From Elusimicrobiota bacterium (GTDB taxonomy: Bacteria; Elusimicrobiota; Elusimicrobia; F11), in NCBI GenBank assembly GCA_022709485.1, contig JAKLIS010000072.1:1-6771 (forward strand): a stretch of DNA of 6,771 nucleotides, in the 5' to 3' direction. Position 1 is the first letter of the stretch. Every line of letters begins with the position of its first letter. The translations under genes and the position numbers were made by a program. A model generated the notes under the pieces. That model saw nothing but the letters and a program-made list of their open reading frames with translations. It ran no database searches and was not told the DNA's origin. Below, piece after piece: positions 5,909-6,771 of this stretch.

Positions 5909-6771
5909 CAAAAGGTTAAGCAATCCTGCCTTAAAGATTTGATTTTTTCAAAAACCTTTTCGTTTACAACCTTCCCAAAACTTTTTAACTCAGCTAGCTT
6001 GAACCCATGCTTTTCGCCAAGTTGTCTAATTTCATTTACTTTAGATGCGGAAATATTTCCTCCGATAGAAAAAGACTCAAATTTCTTTTCGAGAGCCAAA
6101 ATCATTGTTTCCGCCATGCAGGCAAAAGCCAGTCCTGAGGGCAAACCAAAATAAAAATTGAAATTCGGATTTCCTGGAGGATCAACAACTCCTCCATCAA
6201 TGACTAGGATGTCATCACGTTGGGCGGCATCTTCTGGGGAAATATTTCTTGGCTGAGAAAGATCGCAAATAATACTTCCGGGAGTAATATCTTTAATATT
6301 TAGAACAGTCCCAGGGGTATTGGTGCTGACGAGGACCAGTTGACTTTGCGCAAGTCCTTCTGGAATGTTATTCGTGAAGATAAACTCAGTGTTTGGATAT
6401 TGTTTTCTAAGTGCATCAACCACATCATTAAGTTTTTTTGAATTCCGAGCCACTAAGATTATTTTTTTTGCCTTGGGCGCTAAAAGCTCAACGCAAACCC
6501 TCCCAATTGAACCTGTGGCTCCAATAATGGCGATGGAAGAATCCTCCATTTTAATGTTTGCTAATAAGGCAGCTTCTTCTAAAGCTAATAAAGCAGTGGC
6601 AATAGTATAGGCGGTGCCTGTTGTGATGGGCATTTTAAGAGAGGCCTCTATGTCGACCCCTCTTTTCCCAACGAAAGCCGAATATGCTCCCAAACCTATG
6701 ATCTTTGCTCCTTGGGCTTTGGCAATTTCCCCAGCTTCGATAATGTGGTCAAGAAGGAATCCTTTATCGAG
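5908..6771 (-). CDS. Long-chain acyl-ACP reductase-like enzyme (5' end outside window)
   Basis: The frame is open from the window edge to the TGA at 5908, giving 287 visible residues. Codons before the TTG at 6693 continue the family pattern (GAKIIGLGAYSAF), so that TTG is not the start. It resembles cyanobacterial aldehyde-forming acyl-ACP reductase (AAR): AYSAF matches the GGFTS region, PITTGTAYT matches FTTGNTHTAY, and IIGATGSIG is the nucleotide-binding GxTGxxG loop (6528-6502). The stretch GGVVDPP...LAFACMAETMILALE...HGFKLAEL matches the AAR C-terminus. The cysteine at 6120-6118 aligns with AAR Cys294, which carries the acyl thioester. Family function: NADPH-dependent reduction of long-chain acyl-ACP or acyl-CoA to the fatty aldehyde. 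The tail runs about 25 residues beyond the usual AAR end, so this is likely a separate subfamily. Roughly the first fifth to quarter is missing here. It shares a TGATG junction with the 7TM-GAF sensor. Confidence 0.8.
   Translation of the reverse strand, partial: LDKGFLLDHIIEAGEIAKAQGAKIIGLGAYSAFVGKRGVDIEASLKMPITTGTAYTIATALLALEEAALLANIKMEDSSIAIIGATGSIGRVCVELLAPKAKKIILVARNSKKLNDVVDALRKQYPNTEFIFTNNIPEGLAQSQLVLVSTNTPGTVLNIKDITPGSIICDLSQPRNISPEDAAQRDDILVIDGGVVDPPGNPNFNFYFGLPSGLAFACMAETMILALEKKFESFSIGGNISASKVNEIRQLGEKHGFKLAELKSFGKVVNEKVFEKIKSLRQDCLTF

Noticed and set aside
5911..5923. TTG at 5923 as the sensor start
   Set aside because: An AAGG site exists, but the TGATG overlap at 5910-5906 and the better codon favour the ATG at 5908. 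Kept only as an alternative.
5908..6693. TTG at 6693 as the start of the reductase
   Set aside because: The same frame stays open to the window edge and the upstream residues continue the family pattern, so the true start is outside the window.
1..6771. Insertion sequences, tRNA or rRNA genes, CRISPR arrays
   Set aside because: No transposase frame, terminal inverted repeats, tRNA-like cloverleaf or regularly spaced repeats were seen on either strand.

Overview
The window comes from a Gram-negative bacterium: one gene encodes a FadL-type outer-membrane beta-barrel with a signal peptide. It looks like environmental or uncultivated-lineage DNA. The lineage cannot be fixed from sequence alone; the mix of 7TM-type histidine kinases, a FadL porin and an acyl-ACP-reductase-like enzyme would fit groups such as Omnitrophota or deltaproteobacterial relatives, but that is a guess.

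Layout. Positions 1-93 hold a possible tail of an upstream plus-strand gene. Positions 94-295 are a regulatory stretch with a candidate promoter, a 21-bp-spaced direct repeat and a strong hairpin that covers the ribosome binding site of an OmpR-family response regulator (296-979). Next on the plus strand is an AbrB-like antitoxin-type regulator (1076-1345), with a promoter and palindromic operator candidate in front. A very short overlapping frame behind it reads like the first residues of a PIN-domain toxin. Everything from 1368 to 6771 is on the minus strand. In transcription order it is: an acyl-ACP-reductase-like enzyme (5' end outside the window), a 7TM-GAF membrane sensor without a kinase, a FadL-family outer-membrane transporter, a strong intrinsic terminator, a second smaller terminator, then a 7TM histidine kinase that converges on the antitoxin gene.

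How the parts may work together. The reductase, kinase-less sensor and FadL genes look like one translationally linked operon: a TGATG overlap, then a 20-bp gap. The sensor's membrane domain is clearly paralogous to that of the histidine kinase just past the FadL terminator. The reductase keeps the cysteine and the GxTGxxG motif expected of an enzyme that reduces fatty acyl thioesters to aldehydes. The genes therefore suggest a small module that takes up, makes or senses a long-chain hydrophobic compound. Two related membrane sensors flank the transporter, and the nearby OmpR-type regulator is a possible output. This functional link is inference from gene order and family membership; no member has a proven substrate here.
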